17,034 nucleotides of DNA, taken from the NCBI GenBank assembly GCA_013335845.1, contig JAAXUU010000005.1, positions 1 through 17,034 on the forward strand, in the 5' to 3' direction. This DNA is from Actinomycetota bacterium. Its GTDB lineage: Bacteria; Actinomycetota; Coriobacteriia; Coriobacteriales; RUG844. Positions 1 to 6,971 of the stretch are shown here, piece by piece. The notes under the pieces are model-generated. The model did not search any database, was not told where the DNA came from, and saw only the letters and a list, made by a program, of their open reading frames with translations. Numbering within the stretch: position 1 is the stretch's first letter; each line of letters begins with the position of its first letter. The position numbers and the translations under genes were made by a program.

Positions 1-69
1 CTCGGGGTCGCCGCGGGAAGCATCGCACTACGTTTATCCAAGAAGGAGTCAGACGATGCCGTGGTCTAG
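1..69 (+). CDS. azlC: AzlC-like branched-chain amino acid exporter subunit, C-terminal fragment
   Basis: Only the last 22 codons are present, with the 5' part outside the window. The frame beginning at base 1 is open to a TAG at 67-69 and ends in a short hydrophobic stretch (LGVAAGSIALRL) followed by a charged tail (SKKESDDAVV), as expected for the end of a membrane protein. It overlaps the following AzlD-like gene by 14 nt, the usual azlC-azlD arrangement. AzlC is the large membrane subunit of a two-component exporter of branched-chain amino acids. The identification rests almost entirely on this neighbour and the overlap; the fragment itself is too short to recognise a domain. Confidence 0.6.
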   Translation, partial: LGVAAGSIALRLSKKESDDAVV

Positions 70-379
70 CTTCCTTATCATCTTCGCCCTGTGCGCTGGC
101 AGTATCTTCGCTTTCCGAGTCATCCCGATGCTCGCATTTGCCGATCGCGAACTCCCGCAAGCGTTGCAGATCGCGCTGGGTTATATTCCTGTTGCCGCGT
201 TCGCCGCATTGGTCGCAAACGATTTATTCGTGGTCGAGGCATTATCGGAGGGATTGTGGCCTTTTCTTCTTCCGTTCATTGCAGCGACCCCCGTTGTGTT
301 CGTGGCGGTGAAGACCAATTCGCTTGCCTTTTGTATCGTGACCGGGGTTGCTGCGTACGCCATACTGCTAGTGTTCTAG
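56..379 (+). CDS. azlD: AzlD-family branched-chain amino acid transport small subunit
   Basis: This 107-residue, strongly hydrophobic protein has about four predicted membrane segments (roughly residues 4-25, 40-60, 68-85 and 88-106). Size, hydropathy and the early FRVIPMLAF motif fit AzlD, the small partner of AzlC in an inner-membrane exporter of branched-chain amino acids. The ATG at 56 follows an AAGGAG-type ribosome binding site at 42-47 with 8 nt spacing. The gene overlaps the upstream azlC-like frame by 14 nt, suggesting translational coupling. No convincing terminator follows; the next gene has its own promoter about 40 nt downstream. Family assignment is good, but the substrate is inferred from the family. 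Confidence 0.85.
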   Translation: MPWSSFLIIFALCAGSIFAFRVIPMLAFADRELPQALQIALGYIPVAAFAALVANDLFVVEALSEGLWPFLLPFIAATPVVFVAVKTNSLAFCIVTGVAAYAILLVF

Positions 380-419
380 GGCCATTGTTCGCCATCTACC
401 GCTGTATTTCAAAAAATCT

Positions 420-449
420 TTGCACCTCTGCCTCTGGTTCGTATATACT
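420..449 (+). promoter_or_regulatory. Sigma70-type promoter for rplS
   Basis: A -35 hexamer TTGCAC (420-425) and a -10 hexamer TATACT (444-449) are separated by 18 nt, close to the vegetative consensus. Transcription should start near 456, giving a leader of about 65 nt before rplS. The leader holds a weak TTCTT/AAGAA stem (490-494 with 502-506) just before the AGGA ribosome binding site at 508-511. I cannot say whether that stem is regulatory. Confidence 0.65.
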
Positions 450-520
450 GTTCAATCGTGCTTCTTAGCAAGAGAGGCGTGTTATATTTTTCTTTGTGAA
501 TAAGAACAGGATATAGAGCC

Positions 521-865
521 ATGGACATTATGCGCGCAATTGAGCAACAGCAGATTCGCGAGGATCTTCCTAAGTTTGCCGTAGGAGACAACGTTAAAGT
601 ACATTACCGCATCAAGGAAGGCGAGCGCGAGCGCGTACAGATCTTCCAGGGTGACGTGATCCGTCGTCATGGCGCCATGAACCGTGAGACCTTCACTGTC
701 CGCAAGATCTCGTTCTCGGTCGGCGTCGAGCGTACGTTCCCCGTGCATTCTCCCAAGATCGATAAAATCGAAGTCCTCCGTCACGGTGCAATCCGTCGTG
801 CCAAGCTATACTATCTTCGTGATAAGATCGGTAAAAAGGCCCGTCTTCGCGAAAAAGGCTTCTAA
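521..865 (+). CDS. rplS: 50S ribosomal protein L19
   Basis: This is the complete L19 protein of the large ribosomal subunit, 114 residues, the normal family length. It carries the family signatures [12 protein letters not shown] (about residues 36-47), [23 protein letters not shown] and [11 protein letters not shown]19 lies at the 30S-50S interface. The start at 521 has AGGA at 508-511 with 9 nt spacing; an in-frame ATG at 530 is less likely. The gene stands alone between its own promoter and a hairpin terminator. In many actinobacteria lepB (signal peptidase I) lies between rplS and rnhB, but here it is absent and rnhB follows directly. Confidence 0.98.
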   Translation: MDIMRAIEQQQIREDLPKFAVGDNVKVHYRIKEGERERVQIFQGDVIRRHGAMNRETFTVRKISFSVGVERTFPVHSPKIDKIEVLRHGAIRRAKLYYLRDKIGKKARLREKGF

Positions 866-890
866 GCCGTCAATAGAGCCGAAAACATTC

Positions 891-918
891 AAAATACCGT
901 CGGTATCGGCGGTATTTT
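891..918 (+). terminator. Rho-independent terminator after rplS
   Basis: A perfect 9-bp inverted repeat, AAAATACCG (891-899) with CGGTATTTT (910-918), encloses a 10-nt loop. The A-rich upstream arm and U-rich downstream arm match a bidirectional-looking intrinsic terminator 25 nt after the rplS stop. The pure T-run is only four bases, so efficiency is uncertain. Confidence 0.65.
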
Positions 919-1018
919 GCTATTCTGTGAACTATCGCACGAATGAGCCAGATGAGGTAACGAAACTACTCATCGTCACGTATGGTTTCTATTGGGAACG
1001 TTCGGTTGGGGGGATCCG

Positions 1019-1813
1019 ATGATGGATATCACTACAAGTGGTGCACATGACATCGCCGTGCGATTGCGTACCGCGTCCTATGACGAACTACCTCAGGTCA
1101 TCGAGCGTTATCGAAACGATCCACGCCGTAGTGTGAAAGCCGCGGTATGTTCGGCGATGAAGCGTCTCGAGGCGAATGATCACGAAATCATACGAACGCG
1201 AGCGCTCTATACCGCGCAAATCGAATTCGGCGGTACCGGCATGGTGGTAGGTATCGATGAAGTCGGTAGAGGTGCCGTTGCAGGCCCTCTCACGGTCGCT
1301 GCCGTCGTTTTGCCACTCGAGCCACTCATTATCGGTCTCAACGACTCGAAACAGCTCACACCGACGCGTCGCGAAGAGCTGGCACGTGAGATCAAGGCAT
1401 GTGCATTGGCCATAGGAATCGCTCATATAGCGCCGGAAGATATCGATGCGTGCGGCATGGCGGCATCTTTGCGAGTCGCGATGCTTCGTGCCCTCGAGAG
1501 CACGAACGTGGAACCCGACTCCGTGCTTATCGATGGTAATCCCATGCACTTGCACAAGCGTGAGATCAGCATCGTCAAGGGTGATGGGAAGATCGCAGCG
1601 ATCGCCGCAGCGTCCATCGTGGCGAAGGTGACGCGTGATGCGATCATGGTCCGTGCGGATAAGGACTATCCGGGGTATGGATTCGCGTCTGCGAAGGGAT
1701 ATGCAAGCGCTGAACATATCGACGCGATAAAGACGCTCGGTCTCACGGATTTCCACCGTGCATCTTTCTGCCGGGGTTTTTTAAGTGAGCAGCTGACCTT
1801 TTTGGACATGTAG
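1019..1813 (+). CDS. rnhB: Ribonuclease HII
   Basis: RNase HII hydrolyses the RNA strand of RNA:DNA hybrids and incises at misincorporated ribonucleotides in DNA. From the ATG at 1019 the protein has 264 residues. The catalytic core begins with GIDEVGRG (D80, E81). The other acidic residues fit D172 in the VLIDGNP motif and D207 in AASIVAKVTRD, so all four metal ligands appear intact. The N-terminal 75 residues form the helical extension seen in longer, Bacillus-type RNase HII proteins. The start is supported by a G-rich ribosome binding site (GGGGGGA, about 1008-1014). An adjacent ATG at 1022 is equally possible, and an in-frame TTG at 992 is less likely. A convergent antitoxin-like gene ends 31 nt downstream. 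Confidence 0.96.
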   Translation: MMDITTSGAHDIAVRLRTASYDELPQVIERYRNDPRRSVKAAVCSAMKRLEANDHEIIRTRALYTAQIEFGGTGMVVGIDEVGRGAVAGPLTVAAVVLPLEPLIIGLNDSKQLTPTRREELAREIKACALAIGIAHIAPEDIDACGMAASLRVAMLRALESTNVEPDSVLIDGNPMHLHKREISIVKGDGKIAAIAAASIVAKVTRDAIMVRADKDYPGYGFASAKGYASAEHIDAIKTLGLTDFHRASFCRGFLSEQLTFLDM

Positions 1814-1844
1814 GATCGCACGGATTCAATCTCGCGCGGAATGC

Positions 1845-2255
1845 TTACATGAATCCGAGTTCCCTCAATATCCGGTCTTCCTCATCGCGCAAACTTTGTG
1901 AAAGGCCTCCGGGATCGCTTGTCGTGGTCCCACTGTGGGCAGGTTGGACCGCATGTTCCATAGTCACGGGAACTGAGGATTCCGAGTTCGGCGTGGTGGC
2001 CGCCGCGAGTCTCGAGGAGAATCCTGCAGCTGGACCCGTCAAAGCTGATTCTTCTTGAGCGGCGATGGGGGACTCTTGGGTTTCTTTCGCTTTCTTCCCC
2101 TTCTGGACCAGCTTGTTGTACGTGTCGATATCGAGCAGGACGTAACGGCCACGACCGTTTTTCGTCAGAACCACAGGTTCTTTTCTACTTTCGACCCATT
2201 TGGTTACTTCAGAGAGCTTTGCTCGTAGTTCACTTACGGGAATTATTTTTTCCAT
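1845..2255 (-). CDS. Orphan Phd/YefM-type antitoxin with long disordered tail
   Basis: This 136-residue protein is the only gene on the reverse strand. Residues 1-51 match the Phd/YefM fold: IIPVSELRAKLSEV, then EPVVLTKNGRGRYVLLDIDTYNKL, the typical N-terminal DNA-binding and dimerisation domain of type II antitoxins. Residues 52-121 are rich in Ala, Ser, Thr, Glu and Gln and look disordered. The last 15 residues (LRDEEDRILRELGF plus Met) look like an amphipathic helix that could bind a partner. The ATG at 2255 follows GGGGG with 5 nt spacing; an in-frame TTG at 2267 is unlikely. No toxin such as YoeB, RelE or Doc lies next to it, since both neighbours are housekeeping genes. It may be a solitary regulator, or its toxin may be encoded elsewhere. 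The domain call is good; the function is inferred. Confidence 0.85.
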   Translation of the reverse strand: MEKIIPVSELRAKLSEVTKWVESRKEPVVLTKNGRGRYVLLDIDTYNKLVQKGKKAKETQESPIAAQEESALTGPAAGFSSRLAAATTPNSESSVPVTMEHAVQPAHSGTTTSDPGGLSQSLRDEEDRILRELGFM

Positions 2256-2267
2256 AGCAACCCCCAA

Positions 2268-2296
2268 AATATAATTTATAAAAGTCTAACATGCAA
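2268..2296 (-). promoter_or_regulatory. Probable promoter of the antitoxin-like gene
   Basis: On the reverse strand, TTGCAT (2296-2291) and TATATT (2273-2268) are separated by 17 nt. This would place the transcript start near 2261, leaving almost no leader before the ATG at 2255. An alternative pair, TTGTAC (2305-2300) and TATAAA (2280-2275) with a 19-nt spacer, gives a leader that keeps the GGGGG ribosome binding site. In either case the promoter overlaps or abuts the TGTAC repeats, as expected for autorepression. Confidence 0.5.
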
Positions 2297-2299
2297 AAC

Positions 2300-2316
2300 G
2301 TACAAATAATAGTACA
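2300..2316. promoter_or_regulatory. Putative YefM/Phd-type operator (paired TGTAC boxes)
   Basis: Two GTACA boxes (2300-2304 and 2312-2316 on the plus strand, TGTAC on the reverse strand) are spaced exactly 12 bp apart. YefM-YoeB operators are known for paired TGTACA-core motifs with 12-bp centre-to-centre spacing. The element sits at the -35 region of the antitoxin-like gene, so binding would be autoregulatory. It also lies between that gene and the divergent yraN. The boxes are seen directly; the regulatory role is inferred from the family. Confidence 0.5.
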
Positions 2317-2462
2317 TTTCAAGGATGAGGGATGTTCGTTTGTTTCCGATGGACCGCTTATTCCTTGACGGTTTTCAGATCGAGCTTAGACGGTTTGCGT
2401 ATATGGGAAAGAACTTGGGTTCACTATCTTCTCGAATCTGCAACCGAGAGATGGGAAGTCCA

Positions 2463-3056
2463 ATGGCAAGCGTCATCGCAAACGAAACGTCCGTGAAAGA
2501 ACGTCCGATAAAGAAGGTTAAGGAGCGAAGAGCATCTAGCAAAACCGCACCTGATGAAACACCGACAAGCCCTGATGATGCATCGGGGATAGAACCTGCG
2601 ACAGAGTCGGCGGTGGAGACGGCGGTAGACTCGGCTATGGAGAAGGATCCGGCATCGGAGGGGTCACAACATGAGACCGGTCCGAAACGGAATTCGAAAC
2701 GCGAACTAGGAGCACGCGGAGAAGAGGCCGCGGCGCGGTACCTTGAGCGTCAAGAGTTCGAGATCCTAGAGCGCAACTGGAAGTGTTCGTATGGGGAAGC
2801 GGATATCATAGCCCGCGAAGATGAGGATATCGTTTTCATCGAGGTGAAGACCCGCAAAGGGATTGAAAAGGGAATGCCCGAAGATGCGGTCACCCCGACG
2901 AAACGTGACCGCTACGAACGTATCGCCGCCAGCTTTCTTGAGAATAATGCGTTTGTGAATTGTTTCGTCCGTTTCGACGTTATAGCGATCCTTGTTGTTG
3001 GGGAGAATCGGGCCCTGTTGCGTCATCATCGCGGTGCGTTTTCCAGCGGGGACTGA
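2463..3056 (+). CDS. yraN: UPF0102/YraN endonuclease-like protein with extended N-terminus
   Basis: The C-terminal ~120 residues match the YraN family, a PD-(D/E)XK nuclease-like fold of uncertain role that is often beside comM and dprA. From the start at 2463 (197 aa), the likely active-site residues are present: E87 in GARGEEAA, D114 in GEADII, and E127-x-K129 in FIEVKTRKG. The first ~80 residues are an unusual charged, low-complexity extension rich in Lys/Arg then Glu/Ser/Thr/Pro, including three tandem 12-nt repeats. The family is normally about 110-130 residues. The start is uncertain: the frame is open back to an ATG at 2325 (243 aa), with other ATGs at 2349, 2403 and 2451. I chose 2463 for its GGGA-type site at proper spacing. 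comM begins one base after the stop. Confidence 0.88.
   Translation: MASVIANETSVKERPIKKVKERRASSKTAPDETPTSPDDASGIEPATESAVETAVDSAMEKDPASEGSQHETGPKRNSKRELGARGEEAAARYLERQEFEILERNWKCSYGEADIIAREDEDIVFIEVKTRKGIEKGMPEDAVTPTKRDRYERIAASFLENNAFVNCFVRFDVIAILVVGENRALLRHHRGAFSSGD
2604..2639 (+). repeat. Three tandem 12-nt repeats inside yraN
   Basis: The units GAGTCGGCGGTG (2604-2615), GAGACGGCGGTA (2616-2627) and GACTCGGCTATG (2628-2639) are in frame and encode ESAV, ETAV and DSAM. They lie in the low-complexity N-terminal extension, upstream of the conserved YraN domain, so copy-number change would not break the domain. Confidence 0.7.
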
Positions 3057-3057
3057 T

Positions 3058-4557
3058 ATGGCATTTCGTTATGCTGTTTCGACGTGTACATTAGTCGGGG
3101 TCGAAGCACTACCTGTTACCGTGGAAGTCGATATCGGACCCGGACTCCCGGGCATATATATCGTCGGCATGCCCGATCAGGCGATACAAGAAGCACGGGA
3201 ACGTGTCCGAAGCGCTTTGCGCGCCTGTGGTTTCACCATACCCAGTGCTAAGATCATAATAAATCTTGCGCCCGGGCTACTGAAGAAGACGGGTTCGGGA
3301 TTCGACCTTCCTATAGCGGTTGCACTATTGTGCGCAACCGGGCAGATCAGTGACGATTGGGTGGCGGACGCGGTTATCGTCGGGGAACTTTCACTTGAGG
3401 GTACTGTGAGACCGGTACGCGGCCTGCTGGCTTATGCGCGCACGGCAAAGGAAACCGGTTTGACGTTGGTTTGCTCCCCGATACCGGAACTCTTCGCAGG
3501 TTTCGGGGTGCACTGTCGAGGGCTCGGAAACTTGATGGATCTGCGCAAAGAAGATCCATGGATCGAAATCCCCTGCCGCACGCAGAAGCTGGAGAAACAC
3601 GCGCTCGACTTCGCAGATATCTCAGGGGAGGATATCGCGAAGCGAGCCCTGCAGATAGCTGCGGCGGGTAGGCACGGCGTGCTTATGATCGGACCACCCG
3701 GGTCGGGGAAGACCATGCTCGCGAAACGTCTGCCCGGGATCCTTCCACCACTCACCCCGGGGGAGTTGTGCGAAACTGCCTTGGTCCACTCGGTCGCAGG
3801 ATTATCGACGAGTGCGATCTTCTCGGGGACGAGACCGTTCCGATCTCCTCATCATTCATCATCACTCGCCGGGCTTATCGGTGGAGGGAGCCCGATCAAA
3901 CCGGGCGAGGTCTCACTCGCCCATAACGGTGTATTGTTCCTCGATGAGATGTCGGAGTTCGCTCCGAGCGCTCTGCAAGCTTTGCGTCAACCACTTGAAG
4001 ACCAAGAGGTGACACTGGTGCGCGCTGATAATCGTATACGCCTCCCTGCATCGTTCATGCTCGTCGGAGCGGCTAACCCATGCCCGTGCGGTTATTTGGG
4101 AGACAGCGAAAAACGCTGTACGTGTACGGATGCACAGCTATCACGGTACGCAGCTCGAATCGGCGGGCCACTGATGGATCGAATCGATCTTGTGGTCGAC
4201 GTCTGGCGTACATCACCTGAAAACGTGCTGAAAACCGGGGCCGGGATGAGTTCCGCACGCCTACTCGGAGCGGTAGCGCTTGCACGGGATCGCGCTGTCC
4301 GACGCCAAGAATATCTCGAGAAATCCGGAACTACGGGGGATGGCGGGGAGCAACGCATCCTTCATGAATGCAATCTGTCCGAGAAGGATAGGAAAAGATT
4401 CGAGACTCTTGCGCGCGCGAGTCATTTGAGCGGGCGTGGCGTGATGCGAACATTACGGGTGGCGCGTACGATAGCGGACCTTGCCGACGACGATACGGTC
4501 AGGGAAGAGCATATATTCGAGGCGATGGCATATCGCGTGCGAGAGGAACATCGATGA
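3058..4557 (+). CDS. comM: ComM/YifB-family Mg-chelatase-like AAA+ helicase
   Basis: ComM is an AAA+ hexameric helicase that aids branch migration of incoming DNA during natural transformation. This 499-residue copy has the full architecture. An N-terminal Lon-protease-like (S5-fold) domain covers about residues 1-165. Walker A GPPGSGKT lies at 212-219 and Walker B VLFLDE at 292-297. A Cys-rich NPCPCGYLGD motif follows, and the C-terminal part includes the SGRGVMRTLRVARTIADL region. The ATG at 3058 lies one base after the yraN stop and is preceded by a GCGGGGAC ribosome binding site. The gene overlaps dprA by 4 nt (ATGA), so yraN-comM-dprA is very likely one operon. Length and motifs are normal for the family. 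Confidence 0.96.
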   Translation: MAFRYAVSTCTLVGVEALPVTVEVDIGPGLPGIYIVGMPDQAIQEARERVRSALRACGFTIPSAKIIINLAPGLLKKTGSGFDLPIAVALLCATGQISDDWVADAVIVGELSLEGTVRPVRGLLAYARTAKETGLTLVCSPIPELFAGFGVHCRGLGNLMDLRKEDPWIEIPCRTQKLEKHALDFADISGEDIAKRALQIAAAGRHGVLMIGPPGSGKTMLAKRLPGILPPLTPGELCETALVHSVAGLSTSAIFSGTRPFRSPHHSSSLAGLIGGGSPIKPGEVSLAHNGVLFLDEMSEFAPSALQALRQPLEDQEVTLVRADNRIRLPASFMLVGAANPCPCGYLGDSEKRCTCTDAQLSRYAARIGGPLMDRIDLVVDVWRTSPENVLKTGAGMSSARLLGAVALARDRAVRRQEYLEKSGTTGDGGEQRILHECNLSEKDRKRFETLARASHLSGRGVMRTLRVARTIADLADDDTVREEHIFEAMAYRVREEHR

Positions 4558-5459
4558 GGTATGAGGGTTTCGAGCGAACGGTGCTCACACCGGAAGATGA
4601 AAGTTACCCTTCTTCGCTGATTCAGATTCCGGATCCACCGAAGTCCCTCCATCTCATCGGCAATGTCGGAGCGTTGACTCCCAGTTTGAGTATCGTCGGG
4701 GCCCGAAAGGCGACACCCTATGGTCTGGCTTGCGCGCGGATGTTCGCAGAGCGAACCGCAGCCTTGGGCATCGCGATAGTGTCGGGTGCTGCTGTCGGTT
4801 GCGACCAGGAAGCTATGCGTGCATCGTTGTCCCAAAGAGGTACGACAGTCGCTGTACTTGCATGCGGTGCCGATGTGATCTACCCATCAAGCGCACGGGG
4901 ATTATTGGAAGAGGTGCTTGAAGGGGGTGGGGTGATCGTATCGGAACAGGACTGGACGGTTCCGCCACTTCCGTACTTCTTCGTAAGGAGGAACCGGATA
5001 ATCGCAGGGCTTTCCCGCGCCACGCTCATCGTCGAGGCCGGCCTGGGAAGCGGGACGTTCTCAACAGCGGACGCGGCACTTTCCGCCGGAAGGGAAGTCC
5101 TTGTCGTCCCCGGTTGCATCCACTCGCTTGAATCAAAGGGTTCGAATCGTCTCCTTTTCCAGGGGGCACAACCGATCGTGGACATGGAGACATTCGATAT
5201 CGTTCTTTCGTCGCTCTTCGATGTTCTGCCACTGTCCTATTCCGCCGACGAAAGCCAAAACGCCCGGGCAGGCCTTTCTCCCGAGAAAGCATCGTTGGTG
5301 GCGATGCTGAGCGCAAGCCCTATGCATGCGGACGCAATCGCCGTTCATATGCAGAAGAATCCGAATGAAACATCGCGCTTGATCGTCGAATGCGAAGCGA
5401 TCGGGCTTATCGAACGCTATCGGGATGGGAGGTATGGAGTACCGGTTTTGCGCAGGTGA
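4554..5459 (+). CDS. dprA: DNA-processing protein DprA (Smf)
   Basis: DprA loads RecA onto single-stranded DNA taken up during transformation. This 301-residue protein has the Rossmann-like core: SIVGARKATPYG near residue 46, the SGAAVGCDQEA segment, ACGADVIYPS, a PYFFVRRNRIIAGLS motif, then GSGTFSTADAAL and EVLVVPG. A winged-helix-like C-terminal domain spans about residues 225-301. The family usually reads GIDxxAHxxAL in the second motif; here it is GCDQEAMRASL, so the usual His is Met. The ATG overlaps the comM stop by 4 nt, showing translational coupling. A separate promoter follows the gene, so it probably ends the yraN-comM-dprA operon, although no clear terminator hairpin is present. 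Confidence 0.95.
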   Translation: MRYEGFERTVLTPEDESYPSSLIQIPDPPKSLHLIGNVGALTPSLSIVGARKATPYGLACARMFAERTAALGIAIVSGAAVGCDQEAMRASLSQRGTTVAVLACGADVIYPSSARGLLEEVLEGGGVIVSEQDWTVPPLPYFFVRRNRIIAGLSRATLIVEAGLGSGTFSTADAALSAGREVLVVPGCIHSLESKGSNRLLFQGAQPIVDMETFDIVLSSLFDVLPLSYSADESQNARAGLSPEKASLVAMLSASPMHADAIAVHMQKNPNETSRLIVECEAIGLIERYRDGRYGVPVLRR

Positions 5460-5474
5460 CGCATTTTAAAACTG

Positions 5475-5483
5475 TGCTAGAAT
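5475..5483 (+). promoter_or_regulatory. Extended -10 promoter for trmFO-xerC
   Basis: TG-C-TAGAAT (TG at 5475-5476, TAGAAT at 5478-5483) matches an extended -10 element. No good -35 hexamer is seen at normal spacing, which is tolerated by extended -10 promoters. Transcription would start near 5490, giving a leader of about 80 nt to the ATG at 5571. Confidence 0.5.
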
Positions 5484-5570
5484 CTTAAATCTGAAAAAAC
5501 TATTTGATACATGGGTTCGGTGTCGATCGAATCTCAGATTTCACGACTGCGTGCTCCGAAAAGGATGTTG

Positions 5571-6971
5571 ATGGATACAACGAAAACTGTGACGATTATC
5601 GGCGGGGGTCTTGCCGGATGTGAAGCTGCTCTGCAACTCGCCGGAAGGGGCGTTCCGGTACTGTTGTTCGAGATGCGTCCGGTTCGGAAGACATCTGTGC
5701 ATAAGACGGATGATTTGAGCGAACTGGTCTGTTCCAATTCACTAAAAAGCACGGATGTGAACTCAGCTGCGGGCCTTCTCAAATACGAGATAGCAGCTTT
5801 GGGTTCCCAACTCTTGGGTTTTGCTTTCAAATCCCGCGTTCCTGCGGGAGGTGCGCTCGCGGTCGATCGCGAGCGGTTCGCAGAACTCGTCACGAAGACT
5901 ATCGAGGAGCATCCGCTTATACAGGTGGTCAGGCGGGAGATAACCACGTTAGCTCCTTATGTCACCACAAAAGAACCGGTGATCGTAGCGACCGGTCCGC
6001 TTACGAGCGATGAACTGGCAAACGATATCGCTCGGTTCATGGGTTCCGACAACCTCGCATTCTTCGATGCCGCAGCACCTATCATCGAAGCCGATTCGCT
6101 CGATTACGATGTCCTGTTCGCTCAATCGCGGTACGACCGTGGGGGTACAGCCGATTATCTCAACGCGCCTTTCGGGCGCGAGCAATACGAGTCTTTCATT
6201 GCGGAACTCGTCGACGCCGAGAAAGTCATTGCGAAGGATTTCGAAACCAAGGAGTTGTTCTCGGCATGCCAGCCGATCGAGGAGGTCGCTCGCTCAGGTC
6301 TCGATGCCCTGCGATACGGTGCTTTGAAACCGGTCGGGCTTACCGACCCGAAAACCGGGAAGCGGCCTTGGGCAGCCGTCCAGCTGCGCGCGGAAAACAC
6401 GGCTATGAACTCGTACAATCTCGTGGGCTTCCAGACGAATCTCACGTTCTCGGAACAGAATCGAGTGTTCCGCATGATTCCCGGTCTCGAGAACGCAGCA
6501 TTCGCCCGTTACGGAGTCATGCATAGAAACACGTTCATAGATGCGCCCCATACTCTCGACAGGACGCTTGCGTCGACTGATTATCCGAACATACGCTTCG
6601 CAGGGCAGATCTGTGGGACGGAGGGCTATGTGGAGGCGATAGCGAGTGGCTTGTTCGCTGCACTATGTACCTACACCCAGCTCACAGGATCACCCGCGCC
6701 ATCGCTTCCGATCCATACCGTATTCGGTTCTCTCTTGGATTACGCGACCGATCCGCAAACATCCGGGTACCAACCCATGCACGTGAATTACGGTATCATC
6801 GAACCTCTGGATACGAAGTTCCGGTCGAAACAGGAACGGTACGCAGCATATTCCACGCGGGCGCGAGATGCACTCCAAGGTTTCATCGCTACGCGACATG
6901 ATCTGGGCTTTCTTGAATACGACGGTCCTTCGTTGCTTGATGTGAGCGAACAAAACCAAAGGCGTTCGTGA
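5571..6971 (+). CDS. trmFO: Folate/FAD-dependent tRNA (uracil-54-C5) methyltransferase TrmFO
   Basis: TrmFO makes 5-methyluridine at tRNA position 54 using methylenetetrahydrofolate and FADH2. From the ATG at 5571 the protein is 466 residues, a normal length. The FAD-binding GGGLAG is at residues 11-16. The two key cysteines are present: C54 in VCSNSLKS and C233 in ACQPIEEVARSG. The HRNTFIDAP and GQICGTEGYVEA motifs are also intact. The start is chosen because AAAAGGA (5559-5565) lies 5 nt upstream. In-frame ATGs at 5511 and 5565 would add 20 or 2 residues without a good ribosome binding site. xerC overlaps its stop by 1 nt. Placement between dprA and xerC resembles the trmFO-xerC neighbourhood of Firmicutes, but topA is not adjacent. 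Confidence 0.97.
   Translation: MDTTKTVTIIGGGLAGCEAALQLAGRGVPVLLFEMRPVRKTSVHKTDDLSELVCSNSLKSTDVNSAAGLLKYEIAALGSQLLGFAFKSRVPAGGALAVDRERFAELVTKTIEEHPLIQVVRREITTLAPYVTTKEPVIVATGPLTSDELANDIARFMGSDNLAFFDAAAPIIEADSLDYDVLFAQSRYDRGGTADYLNAPFGREQYESFIAELVDAEKVIAKDFETKELFSACQPIEEVARSGLDALRYGALKPVGLTDPKTGKRPWAAVQLRAENTAMNSYNLVGFQTNLTFSEQNRVFRMIPGLENAAFARYGVMHRNTFIDAPHTLDRTLASTDYPNIRFAGQICGTEGYVEAIASGLFAALCTYTQLTGSPAPSLPIHTVFGSLLDYATDPQTSGYQPMHVNYGIIEPLDTKFRSKQERYAAYSTRARDALQGFIATRHDLGFLEYDGPSLLDVSEQNQRRS

Noticed and set aside
951..974. Bulged hairpin (GATGA/TCATC plus GTA/TAC) in the rnhB leader.
   Set aside because: Short, followed by no T-run, and no ligand-binding or attenuator pattern recognised.
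1088..1756. Long reverse-strand open frame opposite rnhB (222 codons), and similar long reverse frames opposite uvrA, uvrC and whiA.
   Set aside because: They lie antisense to clearly conserved genes, have no ribosome binding site or recognisable domain, and reflect codon-use shadows.
1821..1857. Perfect 8-bp inverted repeat CGGATTCA/TGAATCCG between convergent rnhB and the antitoxin-like gene, considered as a bidirectional terminator.
   Set aside because: The loop is 21 nt and neither side has a T-run; it also overlaps the antitoxin stop region.
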